Source of the DNA: Hippophae tibetana
Lineage: Eukaryota > Streptophyta > Magnoliopsida > Rosales > Elaeagnaceae
NCBI GenBank assembly: GCA_037013495.1
Contig: CM072811.1
Span: 45,329,452-45,393,451, forward strand
Reading direction: 5' to 3'
Length of the DNA: 64,000 bases
The notes beneath the pieces were generated by a model. It was not told the DNA's origin and made no database searches. It saw nothing but the letters and a program-made list of their open reading frames with translations. This document shows, in pieces, positions 40,446 through 54,399 of this stretch. The translations under genes and the position numbers were made by a program. The first letter of the stretch is position 1. The number at the start of each line of letters is the position of its first letter.

Positions 40446-42000
40446 TATATATGATGTGTATTATCATCTGAGGGTGGCATATGTATATTAGATATATGAG
40501 GTAATAAAATAGTCATATTAATTTTATTAGGATTAAACACACTTTGTAGTAACAAAGGTTGTAGAACTAGATGAAGTTTGAGATGAGTTTTCTTGATATG
40601 AGGACAAGAAGGTACATGAGAAATATTTATAGGCAAGATAGGACAATAATGGTGAAGGGAAATATATAGGTTATATATGTGATTGTAACTAACTGGAGAT
40701 ATTTTGAATTGTATTAAGAGTATTAGGAATAATAGAGTTGGAGGTTGAAGGTATAACATGTAAAGGCATATTGAGTACATTATAAATTGTTTTAACTTGA
40801 CCATGTGATTGAGATAATTGGACAAAATGAACAGGTGATTTAGTTGGTTATAATTTATCATTGGTACAACTTGACAAATGTTGAGGTAAGGAAGAAGACA
40901 GAAAAGGAAAATCACCCTCACTAAATACTACATGAGGTGATACATACATTCTTTTGGTAACTAGGTCTAAACAATTATAATTTTTTTGGTGTTTAGGATA
41001 ACTCAAATATACACATGGCATAGATCACATATTTAATTTAGAACAAGAGTAAGGCCTAGTGTGGGGATAACACAAGATTCCAAACACTTTCATATTTATG
41101 TAATTTGATTTTTGATGATAAAGTAACTCAAAAAGTGATTTTTCAACAAGAGTCTTAGATGGTAATCTATTGATGAAGTACACAACTGCTTAAAACTATG
41201 GATTCAAATATTCAAAGGCAGACTAGTTTTAATTAACATGGACAGTATAGTCTCAACAACATGTCGATTCTTACGTTCCACCACTACATTTTATGAGGGA
41301 GTATAAAGACATGTAATTCTTCTCTTGTAACCCCCTTGAAACAAATGAGTTTTCAAAGATTTAAATTCAATTTCACCATCACTTTAGAGTTGTTGAATTT
41401 TTTTTACCAAATTGTCTCTCAATTAAAGCTTCAAAGTGCAAAAACACTTATGCAACTTGACTCTTATTGCGTAACAAAAATAACTACTGATATCTTGTAT
41501 TATCATCAAAAAATAAAACAACTAGCGAAGGACCTCATACATTTACATGTATTATCTCAAAATATTGTTTAGACCTATAATGCACATAATAAATGCACAA
41601 TCTATGGGACTTACCCAGCCTACAAGCTCCACAAAAACTTATTGTATCAACACTATAACAAGGCACATTCATTTCATTCAAAATTTATCTCAACACATTC
41701 AAATAAGGATGACCAAGTTGATCATGCCAAATTAGAATTTCTATTGTAACCTTTGTGACCTTATTACATTCAACATAATCTATAGAAGTAGTAGACATTA
41801 TTTTAGTAGGAATAAAACTACATGAAATATTGAAATTGGAACACAAGACCTATTTATTATGTTCTAGAGCTAAGGTTGATAATGAGTGACTTTGAGATCC
41901 TTTATTTGAAAGCTTATATAAGCCATTATGCACTCCCCTTTCAGCAACACTTTCTCGTGGTTCAAATCCTTCACACATAAGGAATTAGAAAAGAAACTCT
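40446..42000 (-). pseudogene. Broken copia integrase and linker
   Basis: GHPNFNVLR and a CGACRLGKSH zinc-binding part (about 41720-41580) lead into a WGPSP integrase core with stops. A long open piece at 40921-40445 is the variable linker toward reverse transcriptase. Confidence 0.75.
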
Positions 42001-43658
42001 ATTGATACATTATTATCAACACATATTTGTCTTATTGAAATGAGATTCTTTGCAAGTTGAGGAACATGCAGTAAATTTAATAGTTTAAAACTCAAATTTT
42101 CATCACTAATGCTTCCTTGTCCTATATTAGAAATATAAGTTGAATGATCATTACCTAGTAACGCAACTTCTTATCCTGGATAACGAATTGATTACATTAG
42201 ATGAGTGATGTTCGAAGTGAGATGATAACTGGTTCCAAAACCCATCTACCAATTCTAATCTGGATATACAATTGGTGTAGCTGGCATAGTATTGTAAGAT
42301 TATGGAGGATATATAAGCCATGGAGAAGACTGACTATATCCTTAAGCCTTTTATTATGGAACCTATTCATATTATAGTATTATATATCCATAATTTTGTG
42401 ATGACATCCGAGGATAGTTCATGGCATTAGAATATAACATAGTTTGATATTGAGAATTTGAAAAATGTGTTGATATTGGTGTGTTAGGTATGGATAACAT
42501 GGGTGGTAAATTTGGTGGAATAGAAGCATTACTAGTGACATGTGACAAGATTTTTTGAGGTTTATTTGATATAAGTGGTCGTAGATAAATATTTGGCAAT
42601 GGTTGTGGTGGAAAGGTTGGTGCCTGTGATGGTGGGAATTGATGAAAGGGTTGACTATTCTGGGAAGGAGGTTTTGCAGCATATTTAAATCTACAATGTT
42701 GAGCATTGTACCCAACCTTCTTATAGATTTGTCATGTGTCTTTATACTAAGAACCAGATTGTGGTGGATAAAACTATACAGGTTGAGCATAATATGTTTG
42801 ATTATTGGAATTTTGTTAAGCAATAATAAGGTTTCTAAGAGTTTGAATATTGTACCATGTGAGTAGTAACCTACCATTCATTGTATGCAAACCACCAAAT
42901 TGTGATGCGATGGTTTTAGATTGAGAATTTTGAATATTGTTAGGACCAAAAAACTGTGAAATTGAAGGAATATCTTGAGCATTACTAGAATTATTTTGAG
43001 AAATATGAACTTGCACTAATTGAACATCAATAAAATCCATCTTTATAATCTACCTCTCATGAGTACACATAATAGAAAATACCTCACCAATGCTTGGTAA
43101 TTTTTCCTTATTCGTGACTGTTGTGATTAATTTGTTCCCTTGTAGATATATGATCACATATTGTCGACATAAGATCAAACAATTCTTTGGCCTTTTCAAT
43201 ATATTCCTCTTTGGTATAATCATCTTTTCTCATCATTTATAATCTCCATCACAACTCCATAAGATTAGAATTATTATTATCTTGAAAATTTTGAGCTAAT
43301 GTTGTCCAATATTCATATGCTGATGAATTACCATGTAATAGTCTTACGATCCCAAAATGCATAGTCTGGATTATTTACCAAGATTACTCGCATAATTAGT
43401 CTCACGTTGAATTGACTGATTAATATGTGGTGTTGGTTTAGCCATAGCCTTGGTGCCTTCAAAAATCCTTGCAGTCCATACACAATTGCTACATGTTTGA
43501 TTTATTCTTTCGAGATTAAGTAGTTTGCATCATCTAATTTGACAAAAAAAAGGATTGAAAAGAATACTAGCCAAAAGTAAAGTAATATTAGAAGATAAAT
43601 TACTAAGAGTGGGTATAGATTTTTCATGAAAACCTATGAAAGTAAGAAATTGAGCCAT
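42001..43658 (-). pseudogene. Broken copia gag
   Basis: The gag frame would begin at ATG 43658 (MAQFLTF), five bases past the primer site. It continues with UBN2-type gag phrases and then a Pro/Gln/Asn-rich part (42877-42372), with stops and frameshifts between pieces. Confidence 0.7.
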
Positions 43659-43662
43659 AATA

Positions 43663-43674
43663 GCTCTGATATCA
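43663..43674 (-). other. Primer-binding site of the copia element
   Basis: On the - strand it reads TGATATCAGAGC, one base off the tRNA-Met primer site TGGTATCAGAGC, directly against the LTR. Confidence 0.85.
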
Positions 43675-44005
43675 TGAAAACTAAGAATATTGATCAGTTA
43701 TGATTAAGTGATCAAGAACAATAAACTTCAAGAATCAAGAGAGAAGAAGAGACCAAGAGAAAGAGTTGCTAAAAAAATCATTATTTCATGTATTTAGAAT
43801 ACATCATTATATGACTATTTATAATAGAAAATGAGTTATGATCATAGTTGATCACATGTGAAGTTATAACAAACTTTTAGAGAATCAATTATCTACACAA
43901 GTGATCTTGCACAATCAATGCATATCACATTGTGTATACAGTAGTAACTAGTCTAGATACACCTTATTGTACATAGGATCATCTATATCATCACATATCT
44001 CAACA
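43675..44005 (-). repeat. 5' LTR of the copia element
   Basis: Partner of 38528-38848. It carries an extra 18 bp or so (GTTATGATTAAGTGATCA region) near its + strand left end. Confidence 0.9.
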
Positions 44006-44010
44006 ATCTT

Positions 44011-47000
44011 TCATACAAGAAAAAAATACATAGTCATACAAGAAGAAAGAAAGACTCAAATAAAATTATAACATTGTAAAAATAGGTCAAAAATTTATAT
44101 ATTACAAGAATTACATTTTTTAGGTCAATATTTTAAGATTTGATGACTTATATATACCCTTCAAAATTTACACACTAATTTGGGGAGTATATTTATAAAT
44201 TCGTGGGTTTAGAATTTTTTTTTTAAAATATAAAGAGTATTTTAAGATGTAAATCATAAAAAATTGATATTGGTAAAATCAACTGTTCCATAATTCATTT
44301 TAAAGTTTATCCAGAAATCCAACAAAGAAAACTTTCCAGTAAAAGAAGAAAAAAACGAGAAGATACTTGATGATAGGAGCAACACAAAATAATAATTTTA
44401 AAAAAGAAAAAAAGGAAGAAATTATATAAAATAATATTTTTAAATCTCATAACAACAAAAATAACATCTTTTTTTTTTTCAATTAAGAGAGGTATGAGTT
44501 AATTTTAAGAGTACTATTTTAATTTTTATAAATTTTGAAGTTTTAATTTTATAATTAAAAAAAGCTATTTATTGGTATGTTTCAAAGTTCAAATTATAAA
44601 ATCATAAATATTAATTGAAAAAGCTTAAAAAAATTTCCCCTTCTACTTTAGCACTATAAAATCACAATTATTGCTTAAACACTGGTGAGTAAATAATTTA
44701 TCCAATCCCCTTGTTTAACTACTAGTGCTAATTAAAATAGACATGTAGTTATCAAAAACTAGCTGAAGTAGTGCTAATTAAAGAGCATAATCAGAGATAA
44801 TTGTTTTCTTCTTCTTTTCTTTTTTCAAAGTAGTCGTGAAAGAGGGTGAATATATACGTAAGCATAGCCAGGGTTCCAATGGTTTTTGTTCTTCCTAATA
44901 AAAGAGTGCACAATAAAGACCCATCACATGTCAGTGTATGATATCGATAATGCTTGAGAATCTTCAAACTGAAAAATATTTATAGGAGATAATTGGATTG
45001 ATATAACTTGGTATTTTTAATATAATTGATATTATTTATTTTTCAATCATACTGAACATCTTATATAAAAATTAAGTTAAATAATTAATTGGTACATATC
45101 ATACATGAGACTGTCCCATGCATTTAAAACTGTGTTCTTCAATGTGGGGTTTAGCAAAGTCTCTGAAAAATTTAGATATCTCATCCCTATTTTTTATATT
45201 TTGTTTTAATTTTATAAAAATGAAAACTAAAAATTAACCTATTAATCATCAATACCCTTGTTATATTTAAGATTTTCTTCTTAAATTGTTATAATGTATG
45301 GTTTTTAATTGTGTTTAAGTTGTTAGATGTAATAAATAATATCACTTATTATTAGATTGAATATTAAATTAAAGAGTTAAAATATTAAAATCATTATAAA
45401 AATATAATATACAATTATATGGTGCCATTTATGAGTTTTTTTCGGGGTAGTTTTATAATTCTTTTTCTTAAAAAAAATCTATATATTTTAAATTATGTAT
45501 TAAAATATTATTGGTAAGTAAAATGATATTCATATAACTATATTTAATCGGAATTGTGATTATATAATTCTCTCTTCCCTTTTGAATGCTTTCAGGATTT
45601 CTTAGTCATAGTAGTTTAATCCATCCATTATTTTTATAATAATTTAATTATATTATTAATTAAAAGTAATATAAATAAATGTTTTATTTTTTTTATTAAT
45701 TTTGTAGTTATTGTTGTCTATTGTTAAAGAAAACCTATGAAGTTAATATCATAATAATAATTAAAAAATATTAAAAAAAATTGATTATTTAATCTTATCT
45801 AAATATTTTTTAAATAAAATAATTAAATTACTAAAAAAATATTAAATTCTTCTTAATATAATCACCCAAGAGAGATTCTAAAGTATTTATTCAAATACAT
45901 GATAATTTCCAAACTTAGGTTTAATGTGATAGGATAAAAAATTATACTATAATTCTAATAATATGGTTATTTTTTTAAAAAAATATTTTTATAAAAAATT
46001 AATTATTTTTTTGTCAAACTCAAATTCACGTGACAAAAAAATTATCACCTTAATTAGGGGTAAGATATGCCCATCAACTCTGTAATTTAGTGGTAAAATT
46101 AGTTTTGCATGTTTCTTTAGATATGCCCATCTCCTCTATATATATAATACACACACTGCCGTAACTATGTAGAGTCAAAGGGAGCCCTTCACTTATTTTT
46201 TGATGGTATATATTTTAAGTATAATATTTTTAAAATTATAGATAAATTATATATCTGTCTCTTTTGAAATCTTATTATTAAGATTTTATCACTCAAAAAT
46301 ACATTAAAATCTTTTAAAAATATAATTATAAAAAAATTATTTCACACATTCTTTTTTTATTTTTATCTTGAATGCTAGATAATAAATGGAATAACTAGGT
46401 ATCATTTATACTATTTATGTTATTTTTAGAAATAATATCAAATATTTTTAAAAAGTATGAAAATCGAGAGACATTAAAAAAATTATGTATAAACTAACTA
46501 ATTATTTTTTAAATTATGATTTAAATAAAATTTTATATTTTATTTTATTATATTAAAAAAAAATTAAAATAATAATAATTATTACTCAATAATTAATAAC
46601 TATATATATATCAAATTTGAATCACTACCACGAGTCCAAAACTAGTCTTAATTATAACGACGGAGGTGGGATAACTAAAGAAAATGATGGTTGACACGTT
46701 ACATTACATGATATCTTTATTAATCATGTAATTTTTGTATAAATAATATGAAAATTTTAATATTAAAAAGTTAATAAATAGAAATATATCTTATACTTTT
46801 TATAATATTATATTAATATTTTTTTAATTAATGAGTGATGATCTTTTTATATATTAATATTTTCCCTTATTTTGACCCATTATATATTTAAATTATATTT
46901 GTGTCATTTGTTTTTGTTTCTTTTTGTAATGTATATTGAAGAAGTTCTATCAGTTATTTTTTTATTAATCTATTGATTGTTTAAAATTTTGATATCATAT

Positions 47001-47960
47001 AAATTTTATATAATGTATAAATAATATAAAACATTCGATCTTAAAAAATTAGGCTCAAATAAAGATAAAATCATATATTACTTATAAATATTATATTAAT
47101 ATTTTTTTAATCAATATATAAGACTTATTTATATACTAATATATAATAACCCATACCACACGTCAAAATATGACACAAAGTTTGTTTTGTATTAATTAAA
47201 GAATGGCCACAAAGATTGAAACGGCATAAATACTTTCAACATTTATTGTTTTCATTCATCTGTATTTTTTTCCTTTGTTCTCTTCATATAATTCCCTCAT
47301 AAAAAGGGCTTTTCTTCTTTAATTATTTAATTTATTTATTTTAAATATTTATCTTTTCTTTTTTGGGATTGATATTAAGATCAATGGCTAAAATATTATG
47401 ATGCGTTTATCTTTATTCTTTATATTGATTGCTATAATAGAGTTTGATTTCTTTGGCAATCGTATGGTTCTCACAGAAGTAGTTTGTAAGTGTCTGCAAA
47501 TAATGTTAACACAATAATTAACAAAAGCACAGCCTCACTTAGTGGAGGTTGGTGATTATTAATTAAGAAGGTCCATTTGGTTTTATTAGTTTTAAATGTA
47601 AACAACAATTCACACAATAAGTATCACAAACAATTAATTAATTCTTTCTTTAAAAAAAAACAATTAAGTTCTTTTATGTTCAACACATCCAGATACTTTA
47701 ATCCATTAATTCTAAATATATGTTGTCTGGAATGTGTAGCTCATTGGAATATTCTCCAATAAGAGAGTTATAAAAATTATGAGATTTGTTTTTCGTATTC
47801 TGTGTGAGTAGTGTATATATAGTTATTTAAAAAAATATTTTTAATGTTTTAAATAATATGAGAATATTTGAGAACGTATGATTAAATATTATTAAAAACA
47901 TTGTGAGAAATTTGTGATAATAGTGTTCTTTTAAAATATTATAAAAATTAATATAAGATA
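44011..47960. other. AT-rich spacer, no gene seen
   Basis: Long A/T runs; short frames only. A slightly richer patch near 44800-44960 has no coding signal. Confidence 0.55.
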
Positions 47961-47964
47961 TTTT

Positions 47965-48440
47965 GTAGAAAATTATGATCTAATTCTCTCTAAAAGAGCT
48001 TTAAAAAAAGTATTGTTGGGATTTTATAACCAACATTTAGTTAGCTTATTTGGGCAACATAGGACTCCAAACACCCCTCTCACATCGATGGGGAACATCC
48101 ACACACACTAATTGACTGTGAGGTTGACCAGAGTTGATCGGTTGGACACATCGTGACTCCATATATCTATTTTGATACCATGTAGAAAGTTATAGTCTAA
48201 CTTCTTCCAAAACAGCTCTAAAAGAGAAAAAATTACTAGGATCTTATAACCAATACTCAATTGGTTGACTGTGAGGTTGATCGGGACTGACTGACTAGGC
48301 ACATCATGACCCCAAATATCCACTATGATACTATATAGAAAGTCATGACTTAATTTTCTCCAAAAGAGTTATCAAAGAGAAAGAGTTTTCAAAATCTTAT
48401 AACCAACACTCGGTTGACTTACCTGGACGATATATAAACA
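47965..48440. repeat. Diverged tandem repeat, period about 153 bp
   Basis: GACTGTGAGGTTGA starts at 48114 and 48267. Around each lie AGAAAGT(T/C)AT, CTCTAAAAGAG-like and ATCTTATAACCAA(T/C)ACTC segments, and a further partial unit lies on each side. The phrase GATACCATGTAGAAAGT is of a kind scattered through plant genomes. The mobile class is unknown. Confidence 0.65.
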
Positions 48441-51400
48441 CTATTAAAAATAAGAAAATATGTTCTATATTTTTAAAATATAATAAATTGATATATATTT
48501 TGAAAACATTTATTTGTATTTTGGCACACTAGCTAGGGATGATATTAGACATTCTTCGATTCTTTCTATGTTAAATTATGAGAAAATTTGAACTAAAATG
48601 TTAAAATATATTTCTTAAAATTAAGAGATCGACCAAAATTAAAGAACCAGCACTACTTTTCCTCTTGTTCTCTCCTTGCTTTTATGAGTTATGATTATGA
48701 CTAAATGTTTTTTTTTAATTGTATTATTACTGAAAAATGTTAGCAAATTAGTGGTGTAAGAAGAGATAAGTTATCTGAATCTATCCATTCTTGGTTTAAT
48801 ATAATTCCAATGTAGACCCTGTACATTAGTCTAGGGATGGACTTCTCTTTTTAAAGTTAACTAATGAATCGGAATTCAATATCAAATCATTTTTTTTAAG
48901 TTGGTTGGTTGAAATAGATTTTAAAAAAATATCAAAATAAATTTATATATATATTATAATTATTATTTAAAATTATAAAATTTAAACCTATTTAGTAAAG
49001 AATTTCACTCAAACATCTACAATCAATCTCATTACTTACTTTTGATGCTTAATCACTCTTAAATTAATCTAAAATTTAGTTCAAAATCTCATTACATGTA
49101 TATTGAAAATATGAGATTTTATTTTAATTTATTGCTCCATTTAATGTTCATTAAATTGTTAAATATATTTTAATTTTTTTAAGTACGAAGATTAATTTTA
49201 AAAACAATCATAATTTTATATTTGCATAATATCTAACATTTTATTTCTTCTTAATAATAAGATATTAAGTAAATAAAAAATATGATGACAATAACGTTTA
49301 AGTTAATTATATGATATGTGTTTTTTTCTTTGAACGAGAGATTTATTTAATTTATATCATATTATAATTATGGGTCCAAAAATATTAAGCTAAACTATTT
49401 TAAACCAACCTAATTTAAAGTTTATTTTTTGACCATCATAGATAAGAAAAAGTTTTGGATTTTTTAAAACTAACAAAATAAAATTAATTTATAAAATAAC
49501 TAAAAAAAACAAATTATACTCACTCCCTACGTGCATATATAATTTATTAAACATGATCAAATTTGACACATCAATACAATTAACAGTCTTAAAATATCTT
49601 AAATTAGATTGAATCAAATCCTTTACATAATTACTTGTGAAAATAAACAATAATATCAATTCTATAATTAATTAATGGTTTTTATACCAGGATGGTGTCA
49701 TTATAAATTGGTATGTGAATTGATTTATATTTTAGAAGTATATACACATTCAAATATTGAGAATAAGAAAATAAGAAAATAAAAATAGAAACCTGAGTTA
49801 GAAAAAAATAAAATCGACGATACATTAGTGGATCAGAATTATAAATTTATATCTTAAACTTGACTGCGCACTCGCTTGATCACTTGTACTCTTGAAGTAT
49901 TTAAAAAAAATTCGTTACCAACTTTTTCCCACTAATGCAAGTTCCAAAATTCCCAAATATATAGAAGGATGAAATCTTCGGTCAAATTTTTATTTTTCCA
50001 AATTTTTTGAAAAATTTGGATTGTCTACGTGTGAATTTTTTTATAAAATTATAAAAATAATATCTCTAAAATTTATAACAATAAAAATAATATGACATAT
50101 TTTTTTAATTAATAAAAATGTATGATTTAGATATAAATAGTCTTCTTTTTATTACTTTTTTAAATTTTTTTAAAAATAAAAATAATACTTTTTATATTTA
50201 ATTTATATATTTTTATGATTAATTTTTTAAAATAATAATATTTTTATGCGAAAAATCACAACTTTAACTTTTAGTTTGTGTATGAGTCAATAATACTACA
50301 CAAGCAATAATTTTTTATTTAAGTTTAATTCACATATACAAATTGCAACAAATATTATTTGTATAAAATAATAACTTACAAAAATGAATATTCAAGTAAA
50401 AATAACAAAGAAAATTTCAAGAAAAAAATTAAATTAAAATTAAATCTATGCCCAAATGTTAATTATATTGTAATATAATTATATATGATTTAAATATATA
50501 TTAAACATGATATATATTCGAATCTCTTTAAAACAATTCGGTTATATAAGTGTTTAGCATGTTATATGTTAAAAGAATCAAGTTTTTATTTATTTAATGT
50601 GGATCCATTTGGTGTGGTGTAAAATTACTAAGATTTGATAATGTTCTTTTACATTGAGAAAAAATAGGCAATTAACTTAATTATTAAATACTATAAAACG
50701 GAAAAAAGCAAAGTTTGGAACATTTGTCATTTTTATTGTACCCTTGATGTGTTTTCCTCGGTATAACTTTATTGTTATTTTAGTTATATTATAATTTTAT
50801 TTTAGGTATTTTTTATTTTTATTTTTTAGATAATATTTTAGTGATATTTATATTTAATAAAAAAATACTAATTTAATATAATTTTTTTATTGTATTAAGG
50901 ATTATTTTTACACATGTATAGTACATAAGTATTTAATAAATGAAATTTGCAATATTTTTTACTATTTATTCAATTAGAATATTAAGAGTTTGTTTTATTT
51001 ATATTTTAAACTTTAAATATATATTTTAATTTATTATATAATCTCTTTTATTTTATTTATCACCTAATAACTCAAAGTTTCGTTATTTTCACCCATAATT
51101 ATGACTAGTAATCTTAAATATCTCAAAAATAATATAAGTATTAAAAATGTTATTTTTTTAATAATTTGTTAAGATAGTATAAAAATAAAATTATGATATC
51201 AGTCATTTACTGCAAAATTCTGATTAATATTTTTTTATTTGTCAATTTAAGTTGGAAGTCTTGATTATTTCTTTTCTGTCATACAGAGAGAAGTCGTAGC
51301 AGAGGATATAGGATAAAGGGATTTTAACAGGAGAGTGAACCAGCGAGATTATATAAAAGACGGAAAAATGGGTACTTTTTGAAAATTAAAAAATAAATCT

Positions 51401-51830
51401 ATAGAATAATTAATCAACTCGTTGAAAATTGGTATTCGAAAACTTCAAAATGAAAGATAACGTCAAATAATTTTTTTTAAAGGTTATTATTTCTTTCATA
51501 TTTTTATTATATTTCTATAGTTATATATAAAAAAAATTATTATTTAAATTATTTTTTTAATTAAACATTCTTTCATTTACTTTTTGAATTAAAAATTTCT
51601 TATTTTATTCTTTAAATTAATTTTTTTTTATTTTACTCATTAAATTAATCATTAAATTAAAGAAGATAATTAATTAGATTTATTTCTTAATTTACTCTGG
51701 TTAATTAATTTAAAGAGACTGAATTATGTGATCTGTGTATACGCATGTGTTTTGTACGAATTAAAAAAAAATCTCAAGTGAAGTTTTTATATTATAATCA
51801 GTAAATAAATGGTTTTAGAATCTTTTTTTT
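48441..51830. other. AT-rich spacer upstream of the lactonase gene
   Basis: No gene or element ends were recognised. Confidence 0.55.
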
Positions 51831-51854
51831 ATATTATATATACTGAATGATTTC

Positions 51855-51935
51855 GTGTTGATACCCATCTTTCATCCTCGTCAGTTTCTTATTTCATTGC
51901 CACCTCTTTCTCTTCCTTTCCCCTCCTCCTTCTTT
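51855..51935 (+). other. Probable 5' UTR exon of the 6-phosphogluconolactonase gene
   Basis: A C/T-rich leader-like stretch lies just after a TATATATA sequence near 51835. It ends at a GTAAAG donor (51936) that could pair with the acceptor ATACAG at 52431-52436, 25 bases before the coding start. Inference from composition and splice signals only. Confidence 0.4.
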
Positions 51936-52461
51936 GTAAAGCATCCCACTCTTTTTTCTCTGGTTTTTATTTTTTATTTTTGTTGCAACAGTTTCTTAAT
52001 ATCTGACTGCATGAGGGTTCTATTTCTTTCTGTGTTCTTGATTATTTATAAGTTTCTTTCTGTAATGGGATATGAGTTGAGAGCGGTTTATGATCTGGAT
52101 TGGTCTGTCTGTGGTGTGAAATTCATCCTTTGAAGAACTATCATCTTGATATGGGTTTTTAATAATTGATCTCTATATAATAATCATCCTGAAATTTAGT
52201 TTTTTTTTTAATCAAGCATACTGCTAATAACCTCTGATTTGAAATGGTGCGACTTAAAATGCCAACGAATTTACATGACAAGCACTTAAATGTGATTTTT
52301 TGTTAAATAAATTTGTGTTGGTTAATGGATTTTGGACTTGTAAATGATTGAAATTCATTTAACTAAATTGGTTAATCTGTTTCTGTATGGTGTGTATTGT
52401 ATCTGAATTGTGTCCTCCCATATCTTTTTCATACAGTGACACTAGTAAACTGGTTGGAATA

Positions 52462-54399
52462 ATGGATAACCATAGGGAGTTGAGAATTCATGAAAATTTG
52501 GATGACCTTAGAACTGATTTGGCCGAATATATTGAGGAACTTTCAGAAGTATCAGTGAAGGAGCGGGGTGTTTTTGCTATTACCTTGACTGGGGGTTCTC
52601 TCATAAGCTTAATGGGGTAACAATTAATGCATTCCTTTTTTTCATATCTGGTTTATTTGGTTCTATGATTTTTGTGTTTTTTTTGTTGAAACTTAGTGTT
52701 GAAAACAGAAAACTCTGTGAAGCTCCTTATAAGAAGACAATAGATTGGTCCAAATGGTATATCTTTTGGGCTGATGAGGGTGTTGTGGCGAAAAACCATT
52801 CTGACAGCAATTATAAGCTTGCAAAGGAAGGCCTTTTCTCTAAGGTTTATGTCCTGAATTTTGCATCTTTTTTTCTTTTAACTTTTGCCAAGTTTTTTGA
52901 AAAATCATGCATTGTTGTCTTTTCTTAATCATTCCAGTTATTTACTATTGTATCAGAATATAACTGATAGAAGTGGGAACTTGGTAAATAATCTTTCTAT
53001 TTGGTTCGATTTATGGAAATTCCTTCTTTTCTCTAGATCATTTGAATAATTCTAAACCCTGTTTAGCTATATGAATTTGTAGCATATTTGGATCGTGTAG
53101 CATTTTCATCTATGAAACAGTCAAGATGGTTTAACACCTTGCTTCTTTTGCTGCCTTTTTCTGTCCTTAAAAGCATTCATGTTTGACAAAACACTTCATG
53201 TTACAGCCATTTGGAGGTAATGACATCCAAGTTTGGATGTAATCATTTTGTGATGTGGTTTTGGATTTATGTTCAAATACTGTCTAGACATGTAAACAAC
53301 ATTTTGTTCCGAGATTAACGTGCTGTCAGGTTGATTTCAGGTTTAATCATCTATTGCATTCTGATAGTAAAGATTCAAAAATCTACTGCTTGGACCATTA
53401 TAAACTTGTGCAAAACTAAACTAGATTGAAAAGTTCTCGTGTTATCGATACTTAGACATTGAATATCTGGAATCAAATATTTTTCCTTTAGCTATTTGGT
53501 ATGGATGGGTGTTAATATAAATGACTATTTAAACTTCTGAGTGTGACATGAAAACTACTGCTTTTAGAAACCATTTTTGTGTAGGATAATGGAAGAATAT
53601 GGATCCACATACGTGTGCGAGTTCTAATGGACCAACAGTTACATTCCTTTATTAGGTCCATGATGATGCGTCTCTGTTTGGCTCTTGGGGCAAATACAAC
53701 TTCAGATCAGTCTCTTTCAGAATCCATCATATAATGTTGAAAGTGTGAATTTAAAGCGTATGATTGTTTTCAATGGCAAAAAAAAAAGTGTGTTTTGTGT
53801 GGCTGTGATTATGCTTTCAGTAAAAACGAGAGAAACTAAGAATGAGGGAAATTGATTCATATTCTTATTTAATTTCCATCCATCTATATTATAATCGTCT
53901 TTTGATTTCATTTCTGCAGGTACCGATTGCTCCAAGTCATGTGCATTCTATCAATGATTCAGTATCAGCAGAGGAGGCTGCGGACTATTATGAGTTTGTT
54001 ATTCGACAGTTAGTAAAATCTCGAGTTATAAGTGTGTCTGATATGAGTGATTGTCCAAAGTTTGATCTCATCCTATTAGGAATGGGCTCTGATGGCCATG
54101 TTGCCTCACTTTTTCCGAATCACCCTGCACTTGAAGAAAGAGATGAATGGGTAACTTTCATAACTGACTCCCCTAAACCTCCACCTGAAAGGATCACATT
54201 CTCTATGCCCGTCATCAACGCAGCATCCAACGTGGCTGTAGTTGTAACTGGTGAGAGCAAAGCGGATGCAGTACACTTGGCAATTGACGATGTTGCACCT
54301 GACTGCCCAATACTACCTGCAAGGATGGTCCAGCCAACAGGAGGAAAGTTGACCTGGTTTTTGGACAAGCGAGCTGCTTCAAAACTTGACAATTCATAA
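52462..54399 (+). CDS. PGL1: 6-phosphogluconolactonase
   Basis: Exons 52462-52616, 52709-52844 and 53920-54399 give 256 residues, normal for the short plant enzymes. It hydrolyses 6-phosphoglucono-1,5-lactone to 6-phosphogluconate, the second step of the oxidative pentose phosphate pathway. Seen: ALTGG-type loop [13 protein letters not shown] near residue 40, WADE (about 75), [10 protein letters not shown], and the family signature [18 protein letters not shown] (about 145-162), followed by [14 protein letters not shown]. No transit peptide and no C-terminal SKL-type peroxisomal signal are present, so a cytosolic enzyme of the PGL1/PGL2 group is likely. ATG 52462 is the first after the presumed acceptor. 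A second acceptor at 52691-52696 would add four residues (VENR) in frame. The symbol is by resemblance; the PGL1/PGL2 choice is uncertain. Confidence 0.92.

Larger units (their letters stand above)
38528..44005 (-). mobile_element. Degenerate Ty1/copia LTR retrotransposon with both LTRs
   Basis: About 5.5 kb, coding on the - strand. LTRs begin TGTTGAGATATGTGATGA in element orientation and end TTTTCA. The flanks GTCTT (38523-38527) and ATCTT (44006-44010) agree at 4 of 5 bases. The order LTR, primer site, gag, integrase, reverse transcriptase, RNase H, LTR is the copia order. Stops and frameshifts run throughout, and the LTRs have diverged by many substitutions and indels (an 18-bp indel near 43700), so it is an old, dead copy. 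Confidence 0.92.

Noticed and set aside
39065-41735. + strand frames of 62-85 codons across the copia element
   Set aside because: The protein signals of the element, including YVDD, are on the - strand; these are shadows.
41940-41975. GTTCAAATCC, a possible tRNA T-arm
   Set aside because: Lies within the copia integrase/gag region and has no matching cloverleaf around it.
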